Positions 40,059 through 48,204 of a stretch of 64,000 bases of DNA are shown piece by piece (within the stretch, counting starts at the first letter, position 1; every line of letters starts with the position of its first letter). This stretch comes from Pseudobutyrivibrio xylanivorans (GTDB taxonomy: Bacteria; Bacillota; Clostridia; Lachnospirales; Lachnospiraceae): contig NZ_CP043028.1 in NCBI RefSeq assembly GCF_008935055.1, forward strand, positions 899,801-963,800. The letters are read 5' to 3'. The notes beneath the pieces were generated by a model. It saw only the letters and a program-made list of their open reading frames with translations, had not been told where the DNA came from and searched no databases. The position numbers and the translations under genes are program-made.

Positions 40059-40673
40059 ATGATTAAAACAATAATTTTTGACATTGGTGGCGTTCTAATC
40101 GGATACGACTGGACTAAATATCTGATGAAGGAATTTGATTATGATGAAGTTCTTGTAGAAAAAATTAAAGCTAATGTATTTGGCAATCATAAATGGGATG
40201 AAGTAGATAGAGGTGTTCTTACGAACGAAGAACTTGAACAGCTCTTTACCAAAGATGCTCCCGAGATTAAAGAAGAAATTCTTCATTTTTGGCATACTGC
40301 TGGAAATGCCCTTTGGCAGTATGATTTTGCAAAAGATTGGATAAATGAACTTAAAAATAGAGGCTATCAAGTCCTTTTCCTTTCCAACTGGTCATCACAC
40401 TTAAGAGAGCTTGCAGTAAAGCAGCTTGATTTCCTGCCTCTTCTTGATGGTGGTGTCTTCTCATACGAAGTGAAACTTATCAAGCCAGACCACGCTATCT
40501 ACCAGACCATTGTTGATAAGTACAATCTTAATCCCTCAGAATGTGTATTTCTTGATGACAGTGAAAGAAACGTCATCGGAGCCAGAGAATTTGGAATGAA
40601 TGCGGTTTGGGTTGAAAATAAAAACCACGATATTGCTGTTAATGGATTAGAAGAGCTGCTGTCAACTTCATAG
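40059..40673 (+). CDS. HAD-superfamily hydrolase, subfamily IA
   Basis: A 204-residue HAD protein. Motif I FDIGGVLIGYDW (Asp, with Gly at the second acidic place, as in YihX-like proteins), motif II LFLSNWSSHLRE, motif III Lys in EVKLIKPDHAIY, motif IV VFLDDSERNV. Probably a small-molecule phosphatase. Convergent with the PreA-like gene, with a 6-base overlap of 3' ends. Confidence 0.9.
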   Translation: MIKTIIFDIGGVLIGYDWTKYLMKEFDYDEVLVEKIKANVFGNHKWDEVDRGVLTNEELEQLFTKDAPEIKEEILHFWHTAGNALWQYDFAKDWINELKNRGYQVLFLSNWSSHLRELAVKQLDFLPLLDGGVFSYEVKLIKPDHAIYQTIVDKYNLNPSECVFLDDSERNVIGAREFGMNAVWVENKNHDIAVNGLEELLSTS

Positions 40674-42173
40674 AGACTTCGTTCTTTTAATTCTTTTCTT
40701 AGCAGGAGTAATCGCATTTTGTGGACACACTAATAGACAAAGATGACAACCAACACACTTGCTGCCATCTAGCTTTGGTATACGATTTTCAAATTTGATA
40801 GCCTGATGGCCACCATCATTGCAGGAAATCATACAGCGTCCACAGCCAATGCACTTATCCGAAATGAACTTAGGAAACAGAATCGTATCTCGTTCCAAAA
40901 CGTCGGTGCTATCGCTGACTAAATCAATTCCCGCTCCAATTATATCTTTTATTGAATTGTATCCCATCTGAGTAAGATAGTAATTCAATCCAGCCTTCAA
41001 ATCATCAATTATTCTATATCCATACTGCATTACTGCAGTAGTTATCTGAATTGACCCTGCTCCTAGGGTAATAAATTCAAGAGCATCTTTCCAGGTTTCA
41101 ACACCACCCATTCCACTGATATGTATGCTCTTGAGTTTTGGATTCTGAGCTATTTCTGATATAAATCTCAGAGCAATTGGTTTTACCGCATTTCCGCTAT
41201 ATCCACCCAATGCAGACTGCCCATGCACTGCTGGTTCAGGAACAAATGTAATAGGATTAACACCAGTAATACTTTTGATTGTATTTATAGCAGCGATTCC
41301 GTCTGCGCCCCCTCTAAGAGCAGCCTCAGCCGCTGGACTCATTGTGGCAACATTAGGAGTTAATTTTGCAAGAACTGGAATTGAACAACTGCTTTTTGCA
41401 GCCCTGGTGTATTGTTCCACAAGCTCTGGAATCTGCCCTATATCCGAGCCTAGTCCATCCTCCTGCATATTCGGGCAGGAAAAATTAAGTTCGATGGCAT
41501 CCGCTCCATTTTCCTGGCACAATCGCGCCAACTCCCCCCACTCTGCTTCATCCTGTCCCATGATAGAAGCCAAAATGAACTTTGTAGGATAATTCTTCTT
41601 TAATCTCCTAAAAATCTCCATGTTTTCAGCTACGCTATGGTCAGAAAGCTGCTCGATATTTTTAAAACCGATTATACTTCCATTGTCTCCTGTTATTGCT
41701 GAAAAACGAGGCGAAGCCTCATGTATCTCAAAGGAACAAATGGTCTTAAAGCATATTCCGGCCCACCCCGCTTCAAAGGCTCTGGCACACATATCATAAG
41801 TTGATGCCACTACCGATGAAGAGAGCATAAAAGGATTATCCAGTGGAATTCCACATAATTCACACTTTAATCTGTTCTCATCTGCTGGTATCTCAATCTC
41901 TACTTCAGGTCGAACTGTCTCATGCAGTCTTGTCATCAAATCTTTTATTTTTACATCACCGCTTTTTACACATGCTTTTTCGCATGGTGCAGCACAATTA
42001 GCACAGGGATTCTCTAATGGAATTTCAAGAGCAGCGATGTCCTCATTACCAAACCAAACATGTCTTAATATCTCGCCTGGCTGCATAAATACGCAGGCCA
42101 TATTGCATGGTCCGTCATAACATAATACGCAACTAATCATATCAGAACGTTTAACTATATTTTTTATGACCAT
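40668..42173 (-). CDS. preA: Dihydropyrimidine dehydrogenase-like protein (PreA) with extra N-terminal Fe-S domain
   Basis: A 501-residue protein. C-terminal two thirds are the FMN barrel and ferredoxin part of PreA: NFSCPNMQEDGLGSDIGQ, HISGMGGVETWKDALEFITL, and two clusters CIGCGRCMISC and CVGCHLCLLVC. PreA alone is about 410 residues. Here about 90 N-terminal residues add CVLCYDGPCNMAC and CANCAAPCEKAC, which resemble the N-terminal Fe-S domain of PreT/DPD without its flavin domain. Reduction of pyrimidines is likely but the electron donor may differ. The start may be ATG 42173 or 42140. Confidence 0.88.
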   Translation of the reverse strand: MVIKNIVKRSDMISCVLCYDGPCNMACVFMQPGEILRHVWFGNEDIAALEIPLENPCANCAAPCEKACVKSGDVKIKDLMTRLHETVRPEVEIEIPADENRLKCELCGIPLDNPFMLSSSVVASTYDMCARAFEAGWAGICFKTICSFEIHEASPRFSAITGDNGSIIGFKNIEQLSDHSVAENMEIFRRLKKNYPTKFILASIMGQDEAEWGELARLCQENGADAIELNFSCPNMQEDGLGSDIGQIPELVEQYTRAAKSSCSIPVLAKLTPNVATMSPAAEAALRGGADGIAAINTIKSITGVNPITFVPEPAVHGQSALGGYSGNAVKPIALRFISEIAQNPKLKSIHISGMGGVETWKDALEFITLGAGSIQITTAVMQYGYRIIDDLKAGLNYYLTQMGYNSIKDIIGAGIDLVSDSTDVLERDTILFPKFISDKCIGCGRCMISCNDGGHQAIKFENRIPKLDGSKCVGCHLCLLVCPQNAITPAKKRIKRTKSL

Positions 42174-42325
42174 AAGATTCCCTCATAATTTACAGACAAT
42201 ATATAGTAACAGCTTAATAATACAATAAAATTATGTCAGTTTTAGGTTCTTATGTTATACGTTTTCTATTTTGGCACACACGTGTGCCAAAACTATCTTT
42301 CTATAATTTTAGCATACTAAAATAT

Positions 42326-42371
42326 AGCAGTCACTCTGAGAAATGCTTCGAATTTCTCAGAGGATACTGCT
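42326..42371. repeat. Stem-loop upstream of the island terminator
   Basis: CTCTGAGAAAT (42334-42344) and ATTTCTCAGAG (42352-42362), perfect 11-base arms, flanked by a second pair AGCAGT/ACTGCT. No U run in either direction, so not a standard terminator. Confidence 0.75.
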
Positions 42372-42388
42372 GTCGCCGTACCCCACAT

Positions 42389-42447
42389 AAAAAGAGGAGC
42401 CAAACCCTCTTGGAAATAAATTTCCATCAGATTTGACTCCTCTTTTT
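42389..42447. terminator. Bidirectional terminator beyond the integrase gene
   Basis: AAAAAGAGGAG (42389-42399) and CTCCTCTTTTT (42437-42447), 11-base arms that provide their own U runs in both directions, with inner pairing (CAAA/TTTG). Confidence 0.8.
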
Positions 42448-42678
42448 ATATGCTGCTACTTCTCGTAGCTACGCTTCTAATCCTGTACGTATGGCATAAG
42501 TGCAACGCGACTTACTGTCCAATAATAAGGACGCATTCTCAGTCACTATTGGTAACTATGCCCCCGACTCGTAAATAGATAAAAGCATTATTAAGTACTA
42601 TTAGTCTTTATAAACCATAAAAAATAGGTCTATAGATATGTACTTTCATTATATATATGTCCGAAGAAAGAGCTCCTT

Positions 42679-43917
42679 CTAAAAATCCTTCCATTTCGCA
42701 GATAGATTCTGCATCGCTTCCTTCTTCTTTTCATCAGTGCATTCAGCGTATACTTCCATAGTGGTTTTGATGTTCTTATGGCCCATTACACTCTGAATCA
42801 CTTTTAAATTAGTTTCGTTCTCACAAAATCGAGTACAGAAGGTGTGTCTCAAATAGTGACATGAGAAGTGTGGTAACAACTCTGGCTCTCTTCGCTCTCT
42901 GGCTGCTCGTACCTCTTCCTTCATATTGTAAGCCTCTGTGATACGTCTGATAGCTGCATTGATATTCTGCTCTGATAGAACATTTCCCTGTTCATTCTTA
43001 AAAATGAAACCGCTCATTCCATCTATCTCTGTTTCATTGAAGCCTGTCTCACACTGTTCCTTGTACACTCTATCAAATGCTTCGTATACCTGATCCAGCA
43101 TCGGAATTGTTCTAATACCTGCCTCAGTCTTTGGAAGTGATACCGTCATTCTTTCCTTCTTATTAAATCGACTTTTCTTAGCTCTAACCAATGCGTGATT
43201 AATGCTAATCATTCGATTTTCCATATCGATATCTTCCCAACGAAGCCCTATAAACTCACCACAACGACAACCAGTACCTAATAATACTGTAAAAGCTGGA
43301 CTCCAATGATCAAATACTGGATGACCATCAATGAAATCCATAAAAGCCTTCTGCTGGTTGATAGTAAGAGCATTTCTAACACCCTTATTCTTACCAAGCT
43401 CAGCTGACATCTCATGATAAGCATCATTACATGGATTACTTCTTATTATTTCATCCCTAACTGCCATCTGAAATGTAGGATGCAAACAGCAATGTATGGT
43501 TCCTACTGTATTAGGCTTTATCTTGTCGTCCTCGACTAGCTGCTGATAGAACTTCTTAACATCAGAGAACTTGATATCTCCAATCAGCCTTTCACCAAAG
43601 CCTTTTCTAACATGAGCATTATACATAAGCTCGTAGTTTGTCTTAGTTGTCATTCTCAGATTGGTCTTTACTGCCATGTATCTGTCGAATGCCTGGTTTA
43701 CTGTAACATGTCCTCTTATATAATTATCAATCCCATCTAGCTGGTCTCGTTTGATTTCGTCTTCTCGTTCGCGCAGCTTCATCAAGTCTACTGAATAGAT
43801 AGTCCTGCGCTTTTTACGTGAGTCTAGGTAAGTGTACAGATAGCGACCTTCCTTTGGTCTATATTGTTCACCTGTTCTAAGTACTCTTCCTTTATTATCC
43901 TTTCTGGCCTTTGCCAT
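42679..43917 (-). CDS. Tyrosine recombinase/integrase (Tn916-type), island 1
   Basis: Site-specific integrase, 412 residues. N-terminal AP2-like arm-binding domain (KEGRYLYTYLDSRKKRRTIY), core-binding domain, then the catalytic domain with the five residues: Arg in LLGTGCRCGEFIGLRW, Lys in SLPKTEAGIRTIP, H-x-x-R in HYLRHTFCTRF, His in MGHKNIKTTMEVY and Tyr at its end. It lies at the left border of a small island with RHH, excisionase-like and sigma-like genes. It is clearly related to the second integrase at 49-50 kb but only distantly. Confidence 0.95.
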   Translation of the reverse strand: MAKARKDNKGRVLRTGEQYRPKEGRYLYTYLDSRKKRRTIYSVDLMKLREREDEIKRDQLDGIDNYIRGHVTVNQAFDRYMAVKTNLRMTTKTNYELMYNAHVRKGFGERLIGDIKFSDVKKFYQQLVEDDKIKPNTVGTIHCCLHPTFQMAVRDEIIRSNPCNDAYHEMSAELGKNKGVRNALTINQQKAFMDFIDGHPVFDHWSPAFTVLLGTGCRCGEFIGLRWEDIDMENRMISINHALVRAKKSRFNKKERMTVSLPKTEAGIRTIPMLDQVYEAFDRVYKEQCETGFNETEIDGMSGFIFKNEQGNVLSEQNINAAIRRITEAYNMKEEVRAARERREPELLPHFSCHYLRHTFCTRFCENETNLKVIQSVMGHKNIKTTMEVYAECTDEKKKEAMQNLSAKWKDF

Positions 43918-43960
43918 AACTGCCTCCTTCTTACTAATAAGAAAGAAGCTCCTGCCTTAG

Positions 43961-44137
43961 CTATTCTGAATAAACCTTTTCAAGTCCCTCCAAAATAACC
44001 TGTGTCTTTGTTAATGATTTCTGTTTGGAATATGCTTCTAAGCGAGAATACTGTTCCGCTGTTAAACGAAGCGTCACTATTCTGTTCTTAGGATCATCAG
44101 CCTTAGGCCTTCCACCCTTGTTCTTTTCCTCGCTCAT
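43961..44137 (-). CDS. Ribbon-helix-helix (CopG/Arc-like) protein
   Basis: A 58-residue protein: basic Lys/Gly-rich start (MSEEKNKGGRPKADDPK), then the strand-helix-helix pattern NRIVTLRLTAEQYSRLEAYS and LTKTQVILEGLEKVY. The ATG at 44137 has AGGAGGA seven bases upstream; the longer frame from 44188 lacks one. It probably regulates the integrase or excision in the island. Confidence 0.85.
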   Translation of the reverse strand: MSEEKNKGGRPKADDPKNRIVTLRLTAEQYSRLEAYSKQKSLTKTQVILEGLEKVYSE

Positions 44138-44198
44138 CAATATTCCTCCTACAACAAATATTATAGTTTTTGTAATACAATAACGCAAGAGTTTCTTT

Positions 44199-44381
44199 CT
44201 ACAATCTAAATGATTCCAAATACTGGTCGAACACCTCTGTGTTTACCAAACAAAGCTTGTCCAGCTTATACACTGCGCCTGCATCATGGGCCATTCTTTC
44301 AAACTTCTTTTGACACATGGAGTACATTTCTGCACCTTCTTTATATCTTACAAACTTCTTGTTTTTGATTTCCTGATCCAT
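44199..44381 (-). CDS. Excisionase-like small protein (DUF6462 type)
   Basis: A 60-residue basic protein: KFVRYKEGAEMYSMCQKKFE and RMAHDAGAVYKLDKLCLVNT look like a winged-helix excisionase, with the wing-like KLDKLCLVN. Such proteins next to Tn916-type integrases bind near att sites and direct excision. Only 3 bases separate it from the sigma-like gene. Confidence 0.75.
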   Translation of the reverse strand: MDQEIKNKKFVRYKEGAEMYSMCQKKFERMAHDAGAVYKLDKLCLVNTEVFDQYLESFRL

Positions 44382-44384
44382 TTG

Positions 44385-44960
44385 CTATACCCCCTGCACC
44401 TTTGAATATCTCACGCTTGTAAACGCTATTACATTTGCCTTTATTTCTTTCTTAATTCTTCTAACCCTCTGATATGCTGACTCGTACTGAATGCCTCGCT
44501 CGTCTGCTATCGCTGTTAAATCCTTTTCCTTTAATAAGAAGCTTTGAATCAACAACATGTCATTCTCCTTCAGCTGCTGCATCTGGCTGTTAAACAATTC
44601 AAAGTCTCTTCGCATCTGTCGAAGCACTGCTGCATCTCTCATGAATTCCTCATCATGATCTGTATCATCCAGCACTCCATCTGAGAAATCACAAGCTATA
44701 ATTGCATCTCTTAATGATACATTTCTAATAGCCTGGTTTGCTGTACGGTCACTATGGAAGCCTCCACCTTGAACACGTACTCCTAAATCTCCTCTGTCTT
44801 CTCTGCGATTGAAGTCCTGCTCTTCCTCAATCATGTACACTAATCCTTGTGTATAGCTCTCAATGATTCCTGTAAATCTTGAATAGTTCTTACAGATATA
44901 ATCCACTCTCTTCTCAGGTGTTAAACCTGCATATTTTTCTAATACATTAGCCTCAGCCAT
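44385..44960 (-). CDS. Sigma-70-like/HTH protein of the integrative island
   Basis: A 191-residue protein that ends in a sigma region-4-like helix-turn-helix (KEKDLTAIADERGIQYESAY, then QRVRRIKKEI). The ATG at 44960 (MAEANVLEKYAGLTPEKR) has AGGAGGAA eight bases upstream; a longer frame to 45074 has no site. Genes of this sort are common in Firmicutes integrative elements and control the transfer or excision genes. Transcribed into the excisionase-like and integrase genes. Confidence 0.8.
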   Translation of the reverse strand: MAEANVLEKYAGLTPEKRVDYICKNYSRFTGIIESYTQGLVYMIEEEQDFNRREDRGDLGVRVQGGGFHSDRTANQAIRNVSLRDAIIACDFSDGVLDDTDHDEEFMRDAAVLRQMRRDFELFNSQMQQLKENDMLLIQSFLLKEKDLTAIADERGIQYESAYQRVRRIKKEIKANVIAFTSVRYSKVQGV

Positions 44961-45074
44961 ACTCTTATTCCTCCTATTGAATCTGATGTATGTCTTTGGC
45001 AAACCGGTTTGTCCTCTTGACTTCTTTATAATACCCGGTAATACTTCATGGTTCGATGTATGAACCGACAACAA

Positions 45075-45097
45075 AAGGTTGTCGCTATGACAACCTT
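45075..45097 (-). repeat. Leader hairpin upstream of the sigma-like gene
   Basis: AAGGTTGTC (45075-45083) and GACAACCTT (45089-45097), perfect 9-base arms, 5-base loop. No U run. Confidence 0.7.
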
Positions 45098-45104
45098 CAC
45101 AAAT

Positions 45105-45132
45105 AAAAAAGCACTACCAAAATTGGTAATGC
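45105..45132 (-). terminator. Terminator/attenuator upstream of the sigma-like gene
   Basis: On the minus strand GCATTACCA and TGGTAGTGC pair (one G-U), followed by six T (45105-45110). It lies after the TGAGACT modules and before the sigma-like gene, so it can stop read-through from the AlbA_2 gene or act as an attenuator. Confidence 0.75.
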
Positions 45133-45142
45133 TATATACTTC

Positions 45143-45196
45143 AGTCTCACGTAGTCTCAATATGTAAATGAGACTACATGAGACTAGCGTGAGACT
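45143..45196. promoter_or_regulatory. AGTCTCA/TGAGACT site cluster 1 (five sites)
   Basis: AGTCTCA at 45143 and 45153, and its reverse complement TGAGACT at 45169, 45179 and 45190. Steps are 10, 16, 10 and 11 bases, i.e. about one helical turn. Likely binding sites for a dimeric or cooperative protein, possibly one encoded by this island. Confidence 0.85.
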
Positions 45197-45250
45197 GATT
45201 ATATATAAATCCTACTTTTTGTGATAAAACTGCGTGATTTTAACAACTTT

Positions 45251-45294
45251 AGTCTCATTATTTAAATGAGACTGCATGAGACTAGCATGAGACT
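45251..45294. promoter_or_regulatory. AGTCTCA/TGAGACT site cluster 2 (four sites)
   Basis: AGTCTCA at 45251 and TGAGACT at 45267, 45277 and 45288. Spacing 16, 10, 11 is identical to the last four sites of cluster 1, so the module was duplicated. It ends five bases from the stop codon of the AlbA_2 gene. Confidence 0.85.
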
Positions 45295-45298
45295 ATGT

Positions 45299-46684
45299 TT
45301 ACTTTAATTTCCAAATCCCATCTGCTTTATCATAAAATGCCCCAGTCACAACTTTGATTTTTGCATACTCTCTAAAGACTGTTGCTCTAGAAATGTCAAA
45401 CTCTGACATAACCTGTTCGACTGTAAGATATTTATTGTCGCATATCATATTATAAATTTTTTGCTGTCTTTCAGATAAAGTTTTCTTCTCTTCTGCTTCT
45501 TTTGCTGCTGTCTCGTTAAGCGGAATAACTATTTTAAAAACATCATCTTCAAACAATTCTGGTTTACCACCATCAGAATAGATAGGCGTATATTTATATA
45601 AGTTTCTCACACCCGAGCCAAGTGTATCAGTACGTCCTATATTAGCAAAGAAACTCTGAATAATTGGATTCTTAGGATATGGCTGAAACTCATCCTGCAT
45701 TATATTCCCATGTTTCCTTGGTATACACCAATTTTCTGTTTTAAGCCAATCCTTCTCGATAATTAATTTTGCAGGAAATGCACTTGAATAATCTCTATGA
45801 ACTAATATATTTCCTATTACTTCTCTTGAAATTAAATCTCGTACACTTGTATTAACATTATCAATTAAATAAAATCTATCATCTGTATGCTTTGCTACAA
45901 AATCAGTAAGTTGATCATATGCATCTATTAAATTTGTAGTTACCTTTAATCTATCATCATAACGATCAACATTATTAACTCTATATATCGCATCTGTAAT
46001 ATACCCTGGACAACATGATTTTATAACATCATCTTTACCAAATAATAGGACACCTGCCAAATTAAATCCCTGAACACCTGATGAAAAATCTTTTTCCCAC
46101 AACCCTGCACTTCTAAATATCTCATCATCAGAAAGTTTGAGCCATTCATGATTCGGATTTTTGCTTTTTATAAGATTTCTAACCTTATCAAATAATTCCA
46201 TACGCAAATCATCCTTAGTGACATATGGGAATATCTTCCTCTCCACATATGTATTACTTTTTCTCGTATATAAATTTTGTAACTGAAGTGGTGAATCCGT
46301 TATATCCATATCACCATCTTCATTACGGTCGTAAATTCTATTTGAACATTTTTCCACTGTGGATGTTGGAGGAACATATACCCATAGTAAAAGCTTCTCC
46401 TCATATTCATATTCTTCAATAGACAAATATAATGTTGGTGACATTTTAGCTGGATTATTTAGTTGATTAACGAAGTTTTTCTTCATATCCTTAATCATAC
46501 TAGGATTAAGTCCAATAGGCTTTCCTCCGTCCTTCACTCCCATAATAATATAGCCACCATATCTATTAGAAAACGAGCAAACTGTTTCGTACACGTCTTC
46601 CTGTATTCCATTTTGACATGCTTTATATTCTACTGTTATCTTCTCGTCTTTAGACAATAACTCATGCATCAATTCTTTTGTCAT
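45299..46684 (-). CDS. AlbA_2-domain ATP-binding protein with C-terminal HTH
   Basis: A 461-residue protein. The N-terminal AlbA_2/Schlafen-like domain (EYKACQNGIQEDVYETVCSF, SNRYGGYIIMGVKD) is followed by a GHKL ATPase-like part (LISREVIGNILVHRDYSSAF; TLGSGVRNLYKY) and a C-terminal winged helix (LTVEQVMSEFDISRATVFRE). This family includes regulators and defence-related proteins. The TGAGACT clusters directly after its stop codon are candidate targets for the HTH, but that is a guess. Confidence 0.87.
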   Translation of the reverse strand: MTKELMHELLSKDEKITVEYKACQNGIQEDVYETVCSFSNRYGGYIIMGVKDGGKPIGLNPSMIKDMKKNFVNQLNNPAKMSPTLYLSIEEYEYEEKLLLWVYVPPTSTVEKCSNRIYDRNEDGDMDITDSPLQLQNLYTRKSNTYVERKIFPYVTKDDLRMELFDKVRNLIKSKNPNHEWLKLSDDEIFRSAGLWEKDFSSGVQGFNLAGVLLFGKDDVIKSCCPGYITDAIYRVNNVDRYDDRLKVTTNLIDAYDQLTDFVAKHTDDRFYLIDNVNTSVRDLISREVIGNILVHRDYSSAFPAKLIIEKDWLKTENWCIPRKHGNIMQDEFQPYPKNPIIQSFFANIGRTDTLGSGVRNLYKYTPIYSDGGKPELFEDDVFKIVIPLNETAAKEAEEKKTLSERQQKIYNMICDNKYLTVEQVMSEFDISRATVFREYAKIKVVTGAFYDKADGIWKLK

Positions 46685-46755
46685 AAATAGTCTCCTGTGT
46701 ATTCATCTATACGCTATATTTCTTAGCCTATTATAACAAAAAATCTATCTACTGT

Positions 46756-46884
46756 TTATTGATTTAGTTGGTTTAAACAGAATAATCCTAATAGTTTAAC
46801 TTGCTCCAATGCTAACTGCTCCTGTGTCATATTGTTTTGCTTTCTTAAGGCTTTAATTCTTTCTCCAAATGTCTGTGTATTCAA
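46756..46884 (-). pseudogene. Truncated XRE-type HTH gene
   Basis: A 42-codon frame begins with TTG at 46884 (AGAGG upstream). It reads NTQTFGERIKALRKQNNMTQ then EQLA, the classical first half of an XRE helix-turn-helix, but breaks off into EQVKLLGLFCLNQLNQ and a stop. The recognition helix is missing, so it is most likely a gene remnant. Confidence 0.6.
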
Positions 46885-46930
46885 AAAATCCTCTCTTCCC
46901 GGCTAATAACCAGGAAAAGAGGATTCTTTT
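46883..46930. terminator. Terminator-like hairpin
   Basis: AATCCTCT (46887-46894) and AGAGGATT (46918-46925) with inner TTCC/GGAA pairing; T runs on both strands. May end the zinc-ribbon transcript coming from the right. Confidence 0.65.
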
Positions 46931-46952
46931 CTTGTCTCTATATTCAATTGAA

Positions 46953-47002
46953 GGCACATAGGAAAAGCTCCAGCGATAGCTGGTTATCTTTCCCATGTGT
47001 CC
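46953..47002. repeat. Long imperfect stem-loop of unknown role
   Basis: An imperfect stem of about 20 pairs: GGCACATAGGAAAAG (from 46953) against CTTTCCCATGTGTCC (to 47002), capped by CCAGC (46970-46974) and GCTGG (46979-46983). It could be a small structured RNA or part of an element end. Confidence 0.55.
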
Positions 47003-47071
47003 CTAGGATTACGATTATCGTCTCCTTATATCATGGGGCCTTCATTCAATTTTAATTTATTGTCGCGTGGG

Positions 47072-47272
47072 TTAAATAAAAACCCTATATTCATTATCCA
47101 TTCTCTCAAGAAGCATCTGTTCTGTGTACTTCTTCAAAGTTGATACCTTTTTGCAGGTATGACATTTCAATGTGATATTTGGTAGAACCGGGGCTAATGG
47201 CTTACCTACTGCATTGTATGTCAAACCCATAGATTTCTTGCATTTCTTGCAATGAATCTTAATTTCCTGCAT
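47072..47272 (-). CDS. Small zinc-ribbon protein
   Basis: A 66-residue protein with two CxxC pairs (HCKKCKKS and KCHTCKKV) about 26 residues apart, fitting one zinc ribbon. Rich in Lys. The ATG lies after AAAGGAGGG. No family could be named; small zinc ribbons in mobile islands often bind nucleic acid or partner proteins. Confidence 0.75.
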   Translation of the reverse strand: MQEIKIHCKKCKKSMGLTYNAVGKPLAPVLPNITLKCHTCKKVSTLKKYTEQMLLERMDNEYRVFI

Positions 47273-47410
47273 GTTTCATAACACCCTCCTTTGAACTGAA
47301 ATGACAATTTCGTACTGCTAAAAGGAAAAGGGAATCACCTTCCGCATGTACATTTACCCTTTTATTTACTCCCTCAGAAAACAAGAACAACTGTTTGTTT
47401 TTATGGTTAA

Positions 47411-47440
47411 ATTATAGGCTAGGACAGGTGTGTATTACAA
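47411..47440 (-). promoter_or_regulatory. Predicted promoter of the zinc-ribbon gene
   Basis: TTGTAA (47435-47440) and TATAAT (47411-47416) with 18 bases between, on the minus strand, followed by a short leader that contains an AAAAGGG/CCCTTTT repeat. Confidence 0.5.
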
Positions 47441-47474
47441 GTGCAACATACTGCTCAAGTACATTTTAACGGAC

Positions 47475-47681
47475 TTAAATTTCTTGATTATACAGGTCCT
47501 CCAGTCCAACATCCAAATAAGTCATCAAGCGTTTGACTGTACTTAATCTTGGATCTGCACCTTCATCAGATTCCATTGAGATAATAGTTCTACGACTAAT
47601 GCCTGTAGCAGATGCTAATTGATCCTGAGAAATACCTATCCGCTCACGAATCTCTCGCAGATTTGATTTATAATGCTCCAT
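47475..47681 (-). CDS. XRE-family HTH regulator
   Basis: A 68-residue Cro/CI-type regulator: LREIRERIGISQDQLASATG and ISRRTIISMESDEGADPRLS show a complete helix-turn-helix, followed by TVKRLMTYLDVGLEDLY. The ATG at 47681 has GGAGGA six to seven bases upstream; the ATG at 47699 lacks a site. It follows the HIRAN gene with almost no gap if that gene is read through its frameshift. Confidence 0.88.
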   Translation of the reverse strand: MEHYKSNLREIRERIGISQDQLASATGISRRTIISMESDEGADPRLSTVKRLMTYLDVGLEDLYNQEI

Positions 47682-47698
47682 AGATTCCTCCACGTTCA

Positions 47699-48099
47699 TC
47701 AGCTATTTATAGAAGTCATCGTTCCATCTTTCAAATTAACTAATTCTTCCTCTGATAACCCCATTTCAGCATCAGATGAATTTGATTTAATAATTCTTGC
47801 ACTCTTTTTTCAACAATCTTACACACCGCGCCACCTGGAATAACATATACTATCTTTGCTTTTGCCTTCTTGCCAATCTTGTCATAAAGTCTACCTGCGC
47901 TCATTGTGTCCCCTTTTACAGTATATGTACTATTTGCCACGTGACCTATGGCCCCTATACCTTTCATCTTTACTAAAATAGCCTCAGCATCATACTCATT
48001 ATCAGGCTCTTTCTCTAGCTTTATCTTCATTCCTGGTTTAAGAAAATCTGTTCCAAAATAATACTTACAACCTACTAATGTGAAATACTTCTTACTCAT
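47699..48099 (-). pseudogene. HIRAN-domain protein with apparent frameshift near the 3' end
   Basis: As read, the frame stops at 47740 (119 residues). The body is a HIRAN domain: FTLVGCKYYFGTDFLKPGMK, LEKEPDNEYDAEAILVKM, GAIGHVANST; such domains bind DNA ends or occur in small phage and plasmid proteins. After a run of six A (47815-47820 on the plus strand) the frame ends in RVQELLNQIHLMLKWGYQRKN. Adding one A gives a coherent acidic tail (SSDAEMGLSEEELVNLKDGT then MTSINS) that stops at 47699 against the next gene. The gene is thus probably frameshifted, phase-variable or misread. Confidence 0.75.
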
Positions 48100-48204
48100 A
48101 GCAATACCTCCTTGCTACGTGTCTCTTTTTCTGATTCTATAATAAAAAAAGAAGTGCCCTATAAAAAGGACACCCCAAAAACGTTGATTAATGTGCATGC
48201 AGGG

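Larger units (their letters stand above)
42174..42678. other. Intergenic region at the left end of the integrase island
   Basis: 505 bases without a gene. Contains two strong inverted repeats (listed separately) and, around 42480-42580, G/C-richer sequence with short repeats (GTCC/GGAC, CCAATA/TATTGG) that may belong to the att site. No tRNA fold could be made from it. Confidence 0.5.
46685..47071. other. Intergenic region with HTH remnant and structured repeats
   Basis: Contains a short remnant of an XRE-type gene, a terminator-like hairpin and a long imperfect stem-loop (listed separately). Otherwise A/T-rich. Confidence 0.5.

Noticed and set aside
42460..42600. Possible tRNA gene as integration target
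   Set aside because: No cloverleaf could be drawn and there is no TTCNANNC loop sequence; only short inverted pieces are present.
44961..45074. N-terminal extension of the sigma-like protein
   Set aside because: AGGAGGAA lies right before the ATG at 44960; the upstream part has no start signal.
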